Positions 17,742-27,831 of a DNA stretch of 64,000 nucleotides are shown in pieces. A program made the position numbers and the translations under genes. The stretch's first letter is position 1. Every line of letters begins with the position of its first letter. Under the pieces are notes generated by a model. The model searched no databases, was not told the origin of the DNA, and worked only from the letters and a program-made list of their open reading frames with translations. The DNA is taken from assembly GCF_009928425.1 (NCBI RefSeq), contig NZ_JAABNS010000001.1, positions 1,984,001 to 2,048,000 on the forward strand, read 5' to 3'. Source of the DNA: Pseudarthrobacter sp. ATCC 49987. GTDB taxonomy: Bacteria; Actinomycetota; Actinomycetes; Actinomycetales; Micrococcaceae.

Positions 17742-18989
17742 TCAACTGCACGGATAGTGACATCTGATCTGGCTTGCCGGAAGGCTGGCCTGGAAGGATG
17801 CTGGCCATGCCGTGCGAAATGTTTCTGGTGATCTGTACCTGGTCAAGTCCATTTGCGTGGTGTAGCAGGGTAGCTGCGCGATTCTTGGGACGGGTTGGGC
17901 GCTGAGCACCAGTTCTGGGTTGGTGTCCTCCTGTTCTGCAGTAGCTGGGGTGGCGCCGACGGTCTGTGATTGTTGGATGAGGTCCAAACCGAGGTAGCGG
18001 CGGGATTCGATCCATTCATCAAGCTGTTCGGCCAGCACGGCGCCGGCGAGCCGGATCACCGCGGCGCGGTCGGGGAAGATCCCGACGACATCGGTGCAGC
18101 GGCGGATTTCCCGGTTAAGGCGTTCCTGCGGGTTGTTGGATCAGGCCCGACGCCAGAGTCCTTTGGGAAAGGGCGTGAACGCGAGGATGTCGTCCCGGGC
18201 GGCTTCGAGGTGGTCCGCGACGCCGGGCAGCTTCTGGGCCAGGGCATCGAGGACGCGGTCGAACTGGGCCTGGACGCCGGCGGCGTCGGGCTGGTCGTAG
18301 ACCGAGTGCAGGAGGGTTTTCACCCACGGCCAGGACGCCTTCAGGGTAGCCGCCATGAGGTTCGCCGCGTAGTGCGTTCGGCAGCGCTGCCAGGCGGCCC
18401 CGGGCAGGGTCCCGCCGATCGCGGCGACCAGCCCGGCGTGCGCGTCGGAGGTTACCAGCTTCACGCCGGTCAGGCCGCGGGCGGTCGGGTCCCGGAAGAA
18501 GCCCAGCCAGCCGGCCCCGTCCTCCGCGGAGGAGGCCTGGATGCCCAGGACTTCGCGGTGGCCGTCGGCGTTGACGCCGGTGGCGACCATGGCATGGACG
18601 TTGACCACGCGCCCGCCTTCCCGGACTTTCAGGACGAGGGCGTCGGCGGCGACGAATGCGTAGGGACCGGCGTCCAGCGGGCGGGTGCGGAACGCTTCGA
18701 CCTGGGCGTCCAGGTCCTGCGCCATGACCGAGACCTGGGACTTCGAGAGCCGGGTAATGCCGAGGGTTTCGACGCGTTTTTCCATCCGCCGGGTGGAGAC
18801 CCCGAGGAGGTAGCAGGTTGCGACCACCGTGGTCAGGGCGGCCTCGGCGCGGCAGCGGCGCTCCAGCAGCCAGTCCGGGAAATACGAGCCCTGGCGGAGC
18901 TTGGGGATGGCGACGTCCAGGGTGCCGGTGCGGGTGTTGAGCAGTCCGCACCGGTCCGCCGTCTCGATCAGGCCGGTGAGGTCGGCCAA
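17742..18989 (-). pseudogene. IS256-family (Mutator-type) transposase, nonsense-mutated and 5'-truncated
   Basis: From about 18935 downward the frame matches IS256-type transposases: TRTGTLDVAIPKLRQGSYFP, LLGVSTRRMEKRVETLGITR, VAADALVLKVREGGRVVNVH, LVTSDAHAGLVAAIGGTLPG, AAWQRCRTHYAANLM. At 18141-18143 a TGA replaces the Trp that normally precedes [14 protein letters not shown]; the same frame then continues through [20 protein letters not shown] and [18 protein letters not shown] to 17742. The usual ~80 N-terminal residues are missing; the first ~18 residues of the frame do not match the family. This is a dead transposase. It stands back-to-back with the truncated recombinase gene on the + strand, so both 5' ends appear lost at one junction near 18.94-19.02 kb. 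Confidence 0.85.
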
Positions 18990-19023
18990 GGGACGGATCC
19001 TCCGTTCCGTAAACGCCTGGTCA

Positions 19024-20738
19024 ATGTTCCGGGTGGTTCGCGCAAGACTGCTGGAACGCTACGTGCCATGGTCCACCCGGGGGGATCTGCTCCAGTCGGA
19101 CCTCATCCCCTTCGGGCTGCTGACGACCTCGTCGAACAGGCGCGCGTCCGCGCGATCCATGTCTACTCTCGATTTCCGGCCGATCCCGCTGGACTGGGCC
19201 CGGCACATGACCAAGCTCTGGATCCTGGAGCGGTCCACCACCGAGACCTCCCCGACGACGCTCATCACCCACACCGCACGGCTGTGCACCGACTTCATCG
19301 TCCAATGCGCGGCGCGGCAGCTTTCCCCGCCGACCAGCGCATCCGACCTGACCCGCGAACACGGAAAGGTGCTCGCACAGGCCCTCGCCGGCATGACACG
19401 CCTCGACGGGAAACCCCTGGCCAACTCCTACAAACGGTTCCTCGGGTCGACCGTGACAGGCATGATCGACTACGCCCGGAAGAACTCGGACCTGTTCGAA
19501 AACACCACCCTGTCCTTCTCCCTGGACTACGACCTGCGGATTCCCTCGAAGACGCCCCGGGCACAGACGCAGACGACGAGACAGGACGGGCAATCCCCGA
19601 ACCGGTCATCGAGTACCTCTTCGAACAGTTGCCCACGGCGCGAATCACCAGCCCGGCCTCGGCCGCGGCCCCCAATGACGTCTACAAGGCAGCGTTCAGC
19701 TGCTATATGACCCTCCTTCGCGACGCCGGAAGGCGGCCCAATGAGACGGCCGGGCTCACCCGTGAATGCCTCAGCTACGACAGCGCCGGCCAAGCCACCC
19801 TGCTGTGGAACAACGACAAAGGCAGACGCAGAGGCCGGCGCCTGCCCATCTGGGCAGAAACGGCCCAGGCACTGGAGTCGTGGTTCACCATCCGGGACCG
19901 GCATATCGCGGAGATGCCGGCCGGACAGCAGGAATGGCTCTTTCCCACCTTCCGCCCCCGGTCCCGGGACAAACACCTCAAAACAGCCTGGTTCAACCAC
20001 CGTCTCCGTGACTGGATCGACAACAGACTCCCTGACCTTCCCGGACCGGACAACGGCCCCGGAGCCGGGATCCCGTTCACCAAATCCGCCGTATTCGCCT
20101 ACGCGTTCCGTCACTCCTACTGCCAGCGGCTGGCCGACGCCGGCGTCGCCCAGGAAACCCTCCGCCGCCTCATGGACCACCGATCCGCGGACACCACCGC
20201 CAAGTACTACACCGTGACCAACGCACGAAAACGCAAAGCCATCGAATCCGTCAAAAGGCTCTCCTTCGACACACACGGCAACCACGCCCCCGTCGGTGAA
20301 GACCTGTACTCCATGGCCGCCGTCGCCGTGCCGTTCGGCAACTGCACCGAACCAACGAACATCAAAGCAGGAGGCAAGGCCTGCCCCGCCCGCTTCCAAT
20401 GCGGCGGATGCACGTTCTTCAGATCGGACCCCTCCCACCTGCCGGACCTCACGGCACATCTGGAACGCATGAAAGAAGACCTCGCCTGGCAGATCGCCCA
20501 AAACCTGTGCCCCTCGCTGATTACGGACACACAGAATGAAATCGAGGCCTTCACAACCCTCGTTCAGGCACAGGAATCGCGCCTTGCCGACCTCCCCGCC
20601 AACGAACAGGACTCCCTCCGGGAAGCCTCCGCCGTACTCCGCAGGCTCCGCACCGGGATACCGACCGCCATCGAAAAACCCTTCATCCCGGTCGGAAGCC
20701 TGAGGATCCGACCAGAAACCAACGAGGACGGCACATGA
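19024..20738 (+). pseudogene. Tn554-like TnpB-type tyrosine recombinase, frameshifted
   Basis: Frame one (19024-about 19575) encodes LDFRPIPLDWARHMTKLWIL and RFLGSTVTGMIDYARKNSDL; frame two (about 19570-20738) continues EPVIEYLFEQLPTARI and carries the catalytic domain: Arg in DAGRRPNETAGLTRE, Lys/Arg in KGRRRGRRLPIW, Arg-His in AYAFRHSYCQRLADAGV, LMDHRSADTTAKYYTV with the likely nucleophile Tyr, and a Cys-rich tail ACPARFQCGGCTFF. These are features of the large recombinases of Tn554-type elements. The frames join by a single -1 shift at CCCCGGGCACAG; no canonical slippery site is present, so a one-base deletion is likely. The N-terminus is shorter than usual for the family, cut at the IS256 remnant. 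It overlaps the TnpC-like gene by ATGA. Confidence 0.8.
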
Positions 20739-21307
20739 GTTCCACTCGGCTAACCAAGGCAGCGGCAATGGTCCAACAACGAAGGAACGACAGCAAAGTA
20801 AAGCGACAAGCCGTCCTCGCCGCAATCGACGCAATGACGCGCACAGGAACTCCCATCACGGTCGCGGAAGTCGCCCGCCGCGCCCGCGTCAGCCCATGGC
20901 TGGTGCGGCAGGAACCTCTGATCTCGGAGATCCGGAAAGCCCAAGCCAGCGTCGCAGAGCAAACCACGTCATACGGAGCCGCAAAACACTCGACCGCTTC
21001 GGTTCAGGTGGAACGCGATCTCCTGCGCCAGGAAAACCAGCGGCTCCGCCACGAGATCAGACGAAGCCAGCACCGGATCTCCGAACTGCTCGGGGACCAG
21101 GTCGACGGCACCGACGCCCACTCACAGTCCATCCGCGTCCAGGAGCTGACAACCCAGAACACCGCCCTGTCACGGCAGGCAAGCGACGCACTCCACAACC
21201 TCCACCAAATGGAACAGAAAGTCACCTCACTCACCGAGGACCTCCAAGCCGCACACACTGTGAACCGGGCACTGATGGCCCAACTCAACCGGCCAGGATC
21301 CCGATAA
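20735..21307 (+). CDS. TnpC-like DUF6262 protein of Tn554-type transposon
   Basis: 190 aa, translationally coupled to the recombinase by an ATGA overlap. The N-terminal half contains a helix-turn-helix-like stretch (ITVAEVARRARVSPWLVRQE), and the C-terminal half is a long coiled coil (LLRQENQRLRHEIRRSQHRI, then heptads to LQAAHTVNRALMAQL). This is the usual make-up of DUF6262/TnpC accessory proteins, which modulate the activity and orientation of TnpA/TnpB recombinases. The frame is intact although its partner is broken, so it is probably an orphan remnant. No TnpA gene is present. Confidence 0.8.
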   Translation: MSSTRLTKAAAMVQQRRNDSKVKRQAVLAAIDAMTRTGTPITVAEVARRARVSPWLVRQEPLISEIRKAQASVAEQTTSYGAAKHSTASVQVERDLLRQENQRLRHEIRRSQHRISELLGDQVDGTDAHSQSIRVQELTTQNTALSRQASDALHNLHQMEQKVTSLTEDLQAAHTVNRALMAQLNRPGSR

Positions 21308-21395
21308 CGCTCCCCGGCCGTTGCCCCCGACCCATCAGGGCAGATGGCGCCGGTGTCCGTGTAGAACCAAATTCGGGCGGCCCGGAGCCGGGATC

Positions 21396-23141
21396 TCAGT
21401 CGTTGGGATCCGGCGACCGCAGATCCCGTTCGCCGATGTCTGCTGCGCCGAGTCCTGCGGCGGCCGGGCTGTGTGACTCGTCATGGGAGCGGAGGGCCAG
21501 TTCCGGGTGGTGCAGGTCCAGGGCGGGACGCTCCGAGCGGATCCGTGGCAGTGAGGTGAAGTTGTGGCGCGGCGGCGGGCAGGACGTTGCCCATTCCAGC
21601 GAGGCGCCGAAGCCCCACGGGTCATCCACTTCGACCCGCTCGTTGCTGCGCCAGGTGATGTAGACATTCCAGAAGAACGGGATCATGGAGGCGCCCAGCA
21701 GGAAGGAAGAGTAGGTGGAGAACTGGTTCATCCACATGAAATTGTCTTGCGGCATGTAGTCCGCGTAGCGCCGGGGCATCCCCTCGACACCCAGCCAGTG
21801 CTGGATCAGGAACGTGCCGTGGAAACCAAGGAACAGCATCCAGAAGTGGATCTTGCCGAGCCGTTCGTTGAGCATCTTGCCGGTGAATTTCGGCCACCAG
21901 AAGTAGAAGCCGGCGAACATCGCAAATACCACGGTGCCGAAGACGACGTAGTGGAAGTGGGCCACCACGAAGTAGGAGTCGGTGACGTGGAAGTCCAGCG
22001 GCGGGGAGGCCAGGATGACACCGGTCAGACCGCCGAAGAGGAACGTCGCCAGGAAGCCGATGCTCCAGAGCATGGGTGTTTCAAAGGTGATCGATCCGCC
22101 CCACATCGTACCGATCCAGTTGAAGAACTTCACCCCGGTGGGCACCGCGATCATCATCGTCATGAAGGAAAAGAACGGCAGCATGACCGAGCCTGTGACG
22201 TACATGTGGTGCGCCCACACGGTCACGGACAGCGCGGCGATCGCAATGGTTGCGTAGACCAGGCCCTTGTAGCCGAAGATCGGCTTGCGGCTGAAGACCG
22301 GGAAAATTTCGGAGACGATGCCGAAGAACGGCAACGCGATGATGTACACCTCGGGGTGTCCGAAGAACCAGAACAGGTGCTGCCAGAGGACGGCGCCGCC
22401 GTTCTCCGGGTCGAAGATATGCGCTCCGAATCTCCGGTCCGCTCCGAGGGCGAGCAGGGCGGCGGCCAGCGGCGGGAACGCCATGAGCACCAGGATCGCG
22501 GTGACCAGGGTGTTCCAGGTGAAGATCGGCATCCGCCACATGGTCAATCCGGGGGCGCGCATGCAGATGATCGTGGTGATGAAGTTGACCGCGCCAAGGA
22601 TGGTGCCGAAGCCGGAGAGCGCCAGGCCGAAGACCCAGAGGTCACCGCCCACGCCGGGGCTGAACGTGGTGTTGGACAGCGGCGCGTATCCGGTCCATCC
22701 GAAGGATGCGGCGCCCTGCGGCGTGATGAAGCCGGAGACGGCGATGGTGGAGCCGAACAGGAAGAACCAGAAGGCCAGCGCGTTCAGCCGCGGGAAGGCA
22801 ACGTCGGGGGCCCCGATCTGGAGCGGCATGATGACGTTGGCGAAGCCGGCGAACAGCGGGGTCGCGAACATCAGCAGCATCACGGTGCCGTGCATGGTGA
22901 ACAGCTGGTTGTACTGCTCCTTGGTCTGCAGGATCTGCATCCCGGGCTCGAACAGCTCGGCCCGGATAGCCAGTGCCATGACTCCGCCCAGGCAGAAAAA
23001 GGTAAAGGAGGCTATCAGATACATGTAGCCGATGATCTTGTGGTCGGTCGAGGTGATCCAGGTGACAACAAGCCGGCCCTTGGACCGGGGCACCGGCGGT
23101 GAACCGGCGATCGTAGCAACGTCGATGTGGTTCACAGCCAT
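21396..23141 (-). CDS. ctaD: Cytochrome c oxidase subunit I (aa3-type), orphan copy
   Basis: 581-aa heme-copper oxidase subunit I with twelve hydrophobic segments. It reduces O2 to water and pumps protons in the cytoplasmic membrane. Seen: low-spin heme His in [10 protein letters not shown], Cu-B ligand and crosslinked Tyr in [14 protein letters not shown], the two Cu-B His in [11 protein letters not shown], and heme His in [13 protein letters not shown], all expected for an active enzyme. The tail after [20 protein letters not shown] is extended by ~35 poorly conserved residues. No ctaC, ctaE or ctaF lies beside it; instead it sits between a transposon remnant and metal-transporter debris. 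It is therefore probably a second, laterally acquired or duplicated copy that must use subunits encoded elsewhere. Confidence 0.93.
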   Translation of the reverse strand: MAVNHIDVATIAGSPPVPRSKGRLVVTWITSTDHKIIGYMYLIASFTFFCLGGVMALAIRAELFEPGMQILQTKEQYNQLFTMHGTVMLLMFATPLFAGFANVIMPLQIGAPDVAFPRLNALAFWFFLFGSTIAVSGFITPQGAASFGWTGYAPLSNTTFSPGVGGDLWVFGLALSGFGTILGAVNFITTIICMRAPGLTMWRMPIFTWNTLVTAILVLMAFPPLAAALLALGADRRFGAHIFDPENGGAVLWQHLFWFFGHPEVYIIALPFFGIVSEIFPVFSRKPIFGYKGLVYATIAIAALSVTVWAHHMYVTGSVMLPFFSFMTMMIAVPTGVKFFNWIGTMWGGSITFETPMLWSIGFLATFLFGGLTGVILASPPLDFHVTDSYFVVAHFHYVVFGTVVFAMFAGFYFWWPKFTGKMLNERLGKIHFWMLFLGFHGTFLIQHWLGVEGMPRRYADYMPQDNFMWMNQFSTYSSFLLGASMIPFFWNVYITWRSNERVEVDDPWGFGASLEWATSCPPPRHNFTSLPRIRSERPALDLHHPELALRSHDESHSPAAAGLGAADIGERDLRSPDPND

Positions 23142-23367
23142 GACGATCTCCTGACGGCCCGGATGCGGCGGTTAGAGCAGTACTGAAATACACACGAGGG
23201 CACCCTTTTCGACCATATTGACGACAGGCGCACGGCACTAGGGCCTTAACACCCTGCCCGCACCGGCACTCCTCTGGACAGTAGGGTCCGGCCCCGAAGG
23301 GGAGCAACGGAACGTCACGCAATTTCGCCAGCCGGCGCTTGTCCTTCCTCCTGAGGAGTTGCCGTGT

Positions 23368-23616
23368 TCAGCGCGGACGCCGGGGGCCGGCTGCCATCCA
23401 TCCGGCGACGCCGCCGAGCACGGTGAGGCCGGGAACGAGATTCCAGGACAGACCCTGCAGCTCCCGGAGCAGCCCGGGGCTGGCTTCCAGCACCGGGGTG
23501 ATCAACAGGTACGCGACGGATGCCAGCACGAAGCCGGCGGCGGCCCCGCCGAGCGCTCCCCACAGCCTCCGACGATGTTCCCGCCGGCCCGGCGCCGGGG
23601 ACTGTGGCTGCTTCAT
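23368..23616 (-). CDS. Small two-helix membrane protein
   Basis: 82 aa from ATG 23616, preceded by CAGGAG at good spacing. A basic N-terminus (MKQPQSPAPGRREHRRRLWG) is followed by two hydrophobic segments, GGAAAGFVLASVAYLLITPV and LVPGLTVLGGVAGWMAA, predicted to cross the membrane. No family recognised. It follows the broken ZIP-type gene on the same strand by about 23 bp, so the two may have formed an operon. Confidence 0.6.
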   Translation of the reverse strand: MKQPQSPAPGRREHRRRLWGALGGAAAGFVLASVAYLLITPVLEASPGLLRELQGLSWNLVPGLTVLGGVAGWMAAGPRRPR

Positions 23617-23639
23617 GGCGCTCCTGGGTTGGTTTTCGT

Positions 23640-24375
23640 TTACGCAAAAGTGACAGCGAGCAGAAACAGCCCGCCGAGGCCCAGAACAAAGCTGAGGGTA
23701 TGGGCGAGCTTGGCTGCGGCACTTTCGTCGGCGGTGAACTGTGGGATCAGGTCTGCTGCCGCAATGTAGATGAAATGCCGGCAGCGAAAGGGACAAGGAA
23801 TGCCACATTCACGCTGCCGGAGAGCCCGTAGGCCGCGACACCGCCGATCAGGAACGTCAAGGCCGAGGCGACGTTGAACATCAGTGCGTGACGCCGGCTC
23901 CACCCGCTGTGGACGAGGAGCCCGAAATCGCCAAGTTCCTGGGGTATCTCGTGTGCGGCCGCGACGAGCCACGTGATGATCCCGAGCCTGATATCCAGGA
24001 CGAACGCACTGCCAACCGCTAAGCCCCCGATGAAGTTATGCACCCATCGGCCATGAGAATCAGATATCCGACCGGACGGTGTGCACTTTTGCTGCGGTGG
24101 CAGTGATGCCAGTGCAGGAACTGCTCCAACACCAGAAACGACACGAACCCCAGAGCGAGCGACCCGTAGACGGCCAGGACATTCCCTAAAGCCTCCACCG
24201 CTTCCGGGAGCATATGGAACAGCGCGCCGCCGAGCAGGGAGCCGGCGGCCAACGCCACCAACGGAAGAACAACCCGCCCAAAATACTTCTCAGGCAGCAG
24301 GAGCGTCACACTGCCAACAAGAGCAATGGCACTCATCAGCACACCGCTGAGCACAATCCAGGCCAGGGTCGGCAC
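23640..24375 (-). pseudogene. ZIP-family metal transporter with two frameshifts
   Basis: Start GTG 24375 follows AGGAGAG. Three consecutive frames together give a ~245-aa ZupT/ZIP-like permease: VLMSAIALVGSVTLLLPEKY, LVALAAGSLLGGALFHMLPE, a His-rich loop QFLHWHHCHRSKSAHRPVG, then after a one-base loss near 24038 HNFIGGLAVGSAFVLDIRLG and the metal motif AAHEIPQELGDFGLL, then after a second one-base loss near 23777 FIYIAAADLIPQF and a final hydrophobic helix. In the family the first metal motif is usually HNFxDG; here the Asp is Gly, another sign of decay. As read, the gene cannot make a full transporter. Sequencing error is possible, but two indels plus a lost ligand favour a pseudogene. Confidence 0.8.
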
Positions 24376-24579
24376 GATCGCTCTCCTGCCGCAGAGGGGT
24401 GAAACTGCCCCCAGTATTGCACGCACCACGGATACAGCTTCGGGCAGCCGTCCGCAGCGGCCGGCCGTCAATAAACCTGCCTCCCAACAACCTCGGAGCG
24501 GGATACTGAAGCCTCTTGCTCCGGCCACGGAGCCGATGTAGAACGTAGGCATCCGCCCAGCAACAAAAGGAGACCAGCC

Positions 24580-24843
24580 ATGTCCTGCCATCACCGCCAC
24601 GGCCCATGGTGCTGCGACGACTACTACTACGCACCCGCGGGATATGCCACGCAAAGCTACGCCGCTCCGCCCCTCCCGTACCCGCCACCGGGCTACGCTC
24701 CAATGCCTCCGGCATCCCGCCGCCCCAACCGCCGCAGGGACCAGGAGGACCTCAGCACCTACCTCGAGTTCCTCGAAGGCGAACTCGCGCAAGTACGCGA
24801 ACAAATCGCCGCCATGAATCCCGACGCCGAAACGAAAAACTAA
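24580..24843 (+). CDS. Small Cys/His/Tyr/Pro-rich protein with C-terminal coiled coil
   Basis: 87 aa with a strong AAGGAG site. The N-terminus MSCHHRHGPWCCDDYYYAPA contains three Cys and three His, then a Pro/Tyr-rich stretch (PPLPYPPPGYAPMPP), and ends with an acidic helix DLSTYLEFLEGELAQVREQI. The layout recalls small DUF5320-like proteins that occur near metal or redox genes, but I cannot make a firm match. The Cys/His cluster suggests metal binding. It is divergent from the broken ZIP-type gene about 200 bp away. Confidence 0.6.
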   Translation: MSCHHRHGPWCCDDYYYAPAGYATQSYAAPPLPYPPPGYAPMPPASRRPNRRRDQEDLSTYLEFLEGELAQVREQIAAMNPDAETKN

Positions 24844-25041
24844 GTCCTCAACGAATGCCGGTGGTCCACCGGAAAAGCCTTCGCCCACGGACCCGCCCAC
24901 GCCAACCATGTCGCACTCGGGAAACCTGGACCCTGCAATGGCTTTGCCCTGGTCAACGGACGTTCCGTTGACGAGTAGCCCGAAGCGCGGATCGTGCTGG
25001 CCCGCCAGCAAAGCAGTAGGTGGCAGTACGAGCTCCTTCAG

Positions 25042-25257
25042 CTAGGCTTCGTGTTTCTTGTCCTCCACCCAGGTGTGGCCCTGCGCGTCGCGTTCCACTT
25101 CCATGTCAGCGATTTGTTCGTCCGACGCAGCTTCCGCATCGTCGTGCCTGTGAACCACAGGCGTACCTGGGTCGCTCCTGTCGGCCGGCCCGAACACGGC
25201 CCTGAAACGGCTCGTCGCATGCATGAATTTATCGACGAACCGTGGCTTACTCACCAT
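25042..25257 (-). CDS. Small hydrophilic acidic protein, 71 aa
   Basis: Starts at ATG 25257 after GGAGGTG. The N-terminal third is basic (MVSKPRFVDKFMHATSRFRA), the rest acidic (VHRHDDAEAASDEQIADMEV, ERDAQGHTWVEDKKHEA). No membrane segment or known domain. It looks like a genuine conserved-hypothetical small actinobacterial protein; function unknown. The 200 bp between it and the preceding + strand gene hold nothing I recognise. Confidence 0.5.
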   Translation of the reverse strand: MVSKPRFVDKFMHATSRFRAVFGPADRSDPGTPVVHRHDDAEAASDEQIADMEVERDAQGHTWVEDKKHEA

Positions 25258-25632
25258 TCAAAAACACCTCCATGTCAATGTCACTCAGATCTCAGTGAGC
25301 GTATGGTGGCCCGGCAACATCTGCATAGAGTCCAACGACCGTCCCGGCAACTACACCCAAGGCAAAATCGAACGGGACACTCTTCATACCGCTGCCGGAG
25401 CGCGAAGACGCCAAACCAGTACGCGGCGGCACTAACCCAGTTCCATATGTGGGCCACGCGCAGTGATCTGATCAGTGAGAAGACGGCCACGGGTTTCTAC
25501 GAGACCAGAATCGCCTACGGCTATTCCGGTGACGGACTCCTGCCGGGCCAAATGGTGAGGTCCCGGGCCGTGCGGGTGAAGGACGTTGAGGAAGCCCCAA
25601 AACGGGGAGTTCCGAGACGACCCGGCCGAGCG
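25258..25632. other. No clear gene
   Basis: Short frames only. A 31-codon minus-strand frame ending near 25300 encodes a single hydrophobic helix (FALGVVAGTVVGLYADVAG) without a ribosome binding site, possibly a remnant. Confidence 0.4.
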
Positions 25633-25914
25633 TCAAGACGCGTGTCGTGCACTCATCTCGGTAAGTTCCTGGATGTGGCGGTCGGCAAGTTCCCGATGCT
25701 GAGCCAGGTGCCGCGCGCTCATGGCGGCTCTGTCGGTCCCACCGATCTCCTCGCCAGTGGAGAAGGTGCGGTGCTCGGTCAGATTCCGCTCACTGAGTTC
25801 GGAATGTTCAACCATATGGCGGTCTGCGAGTTGCTTGTGCTCCTTCATGTGGCGAAGGACCAAGCTCTCATGCTCAGCAAGATCGCTGTCCGGAACGTGC
25901 GGATCTGTTGACAT
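25633..25914 (-). CDS. Small His-rich periodic protein, 93 aa
   Basis: The sequence repeats a heptad- or octad-like unit of the form H-x-x-L-x-x-R-H: DLAEHESLVLRHMKEHKQLA, DRHMVEHSELSERNLTEHRT, then SARHLAQHRELADRHIQELT. About 11 His alternate with Glu, Arg and Leu, so an amphipathic helix with a His/Glu face is likely. Such a surface could bind transition metals or form a coiled coil; both are inference. The start is ATG 25914 with only a weak upstream GAAG. I recognise no family. Confidence 0.5.
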   Translation of the reverse strand: MSTDPHVPDSDLAEHESLVLRHMKEHKQLADRHMVEHSELSERNLTEHRTFSTGEEIGGTDRAAMSARHLAQHRELADRHIQELTEMSARHAS

Positions 25915-26332
25915 GACTTCAAAATATCAGGAATGGATGAGAACGACAGTCCCCTTTGGCCCTACTGTTTTCGCATCAGCAGAGCGTGACGCGCGGGCAA
26001 CCGACCGACCTCGCCACGCGGCGCTCGGAGTGCCATACGCCGCCCGAGTACCTCGCATACTCTCGGTAAGCCCTTGGAAAAACTGGACAGACTGGTTCCG
26101 GCCAGCATCAACAGACATGTCTCGGCCCGCCTGCCACTCCGGCAAGCGCTGCAGTCCACCAAGGGTGGGGTCGATGCTGCAGGGCCGGCGGAATGTGAAG
26201 TGCCGTCGGCGGCTGTACACACCCCTCAGACCCTGGCCTGATCGACACCGGGATCCTCACCGTCGCTCGGGACTCTTGTCGTGGGATCCAGCCGGCGGCG
26301 ATGCCGGTGGGATTGGCGCTGCCTGGAGAAGC
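25915..26332. other. No clear gene
   Basis: Neither strand gives a frame with a ribosome binding site and recognisable family. A + strand frame ending near 26241 reads LGKPLEKLDRLVPASINRHV and looks protein-like; it may be the tail of a lost gene. Confidence 0.35.
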
Positions 26333-27634
26333 TCAAGGTTCCTCCAGGTGGTCGTTCACGGGCGTCACCCGGATCCGTGCAATGCGCAAGCCGTCCATCG
26401 CGATTACTCTCAGCACGTGGCCTGGAACTTCCACCCGGTCCCCGATCCGGGGCAGGCGGCCGAGACGGTCCATAACGAATCCGGCGACTGTTTCGTAGTG
26501 CCCGTCGGGCAGTGCTATGCCGGTCACTGACCCGAACTCCTGCAGAATCAGGCCGCCGTCGACGTCGACGGAGCCGTTGGCTACGCTAACGCGGTCCTCG
26601 TGGTCGGCCCCGGTGTCGTATTCGTCGCAGATTTCACCGACCAGCTCCTCGACCAGATCCTCCAGGGTGACGATGCCGTCCGTGCCCCCATACTCGTCAA
26701 CCACCAGCGCTATGTGGTGACCCAGTTTGCGCATTCTGGCCAGCGAAGGCAGCACCCTGTTCGTTCCCGGCAAAGGCAGGATCTCACGAACAATTTCCTT
26801 CACAGCCATCTCGTCATACTCCGCGTCCCGGGGCATCAGGTCACGAATGTGGATGTAACCGAGGACGTCATCCGCGGTCCGGCCAATCACGGAAAAGCGC
26901 GAGAACGGGCCCTCCCTGACCATGCCGCGGGCGGCCGCAATACTCAGGGCGCCGTCGATGAAAGCAACCTCAGTGCGGGGGCGCATGACTTCCTGCAGCG
27001 AACGGTCTCCCGCCCCAAACACGTCACTCAGGATGTCTCGGCTGTGTTCCTCCAGCATGTCGCTCTCCGCGATCATGTCCCAAAGCTCCTCGGAACTGAC
27101 GCTCTGCTGTTTGGCGTGGGGATCGCCGCCCAATAGCTTGACCAATGCATTGGTTGAGACGGACAGCATCCAGATGACAGGTCGCATGATTTCCGAAAGG
27201 ATGATCAGCGGAGGGGCCAGAACCTTCGTGAAGCCGACCGCGTTCTGCATCGCCAACCGTTTGGGCACCAGTTCCCCCAGCATCAGGGATAGATAGGCGA
27301 CCAGGAAGGTCATGCCGATGAAGGACACCGGCTCTGCCGCGGGGCCCAACCCCAGATCTTCGAGGAGGGGTTCTATATCGGGTGCGATCGTGGACGCACC
27401 ATAGGCGGCTGAGAAAAAGCCGGAAAGGGTCACACCAATCTGGACAGTTGAGAGGAACCGGTTCGGATTCCGGGCCAAAGCGGCAGCCTTGGCCCCGCCC
27501 TTCCCCGCCTTCTCTATCTGACGCACCTGGCTCTCGCGGAGGGACACCAACGCCATTTCCGTACCGGCGAAGACCCCTCCCAACAGCACAAAAAAGAGAA
27601 CCAACAAGAAATTAACCAACGTGCCGCTGTCCAT
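26333..27634 (-). CDS. CNNM/CorC (HlyC)-type membrane protein with CBS domains
   Basis: 433 aa. N-terminal DUF21 membrane domain with about four hydrophobic segments ([40 protein letters not shown]), a CBS pair in the middle ([60 protein letters not shown]) and a C-terminal CorC_HlyC domain ([36 protein letters not shown]). The family (often annotated as hemolysin) handles Mg2+/Co2+ efflux or membrane ion homeostasis. Length and all domains are normal. It is divergent from the P-type ATPase gene, sharing about 200 bp of intergenic DNA. Confidence 0.9.
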   Translation of the reverse strand: MDSGTLVNFLLVLFFVLLGGVFAGTEMALVSLRESQVRQIEKAGKGGAKAAALARNPNRFLSTVQIGVTLSGFFSAAYGASTIAPDIEPLLEDLGLGPAAEPVSFIGMTFLVAYLSLMLGELVPKRLAMQNAVGFTKVLAPPLIILSEIMRPVIWMLSVSTNALVKLLGGDPHAKQQSVSSEELWDMIAESDMLEEHSRDILSDVFGAGDRSLQEVMRPRTEVAFIDGALSIAAARGMVREGPFSRFSVIGRTADDVLGYIHIRDLMPRDAEYDEMAVKEIVREILPLPGTNRVLPSLARMRKLGHHIALVVDEYGGTDGIVTLEDLVEELVGEICDEYDTGADHEDRVSVANGSVDVDGGLILQEFGSVTGIALPDGHYETVAGFVMDRLGRLPRIGDRVEVPGHVLRVIAMDGLRIARIRVTPVNDHLEEP

Positions 27635-27831
27635 GAACCGACACTACCGAACCCCCGCAGTTAACTGGCCGGGAGCCGGATGCGCAAACCAGGAGGGAGT
27701 GCCTTGGTAGCGCTGGGCTCGGCGCCGGGCGGCCTGCCGGGAGTGGGGACAGTCCCGGCCACAGCGTGGACGGCAGTTTCCTTTCTCCGAGGTTCCTTGC
27801 CCGAACGCCCGTGCAAGTGAAGAGTGGGGCT

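Noticed and set aside
18141..18143. TGA in the transposase as a selenocysteine codon
   Set aside because: The position is an invariant Trp in the family and no SECIS-like element or selenoprotein context is present; a nonsense mutation is simpler.
17970..19560. A 922-codon + strand frame upstream of the recombinase catalytic part
   Set aside because: The first ~530 codons are the antisense of the IS256 transposase and the wrong frame of the recombinase N-terminus; only the part after about 19570 is real.
19555..19600. Programmed frameshift in the recombinase
   Set aside because: The zero-frame codons ACG CCC CGG GCA do not form an X XXY YYZ heptamer and family members are single frames.
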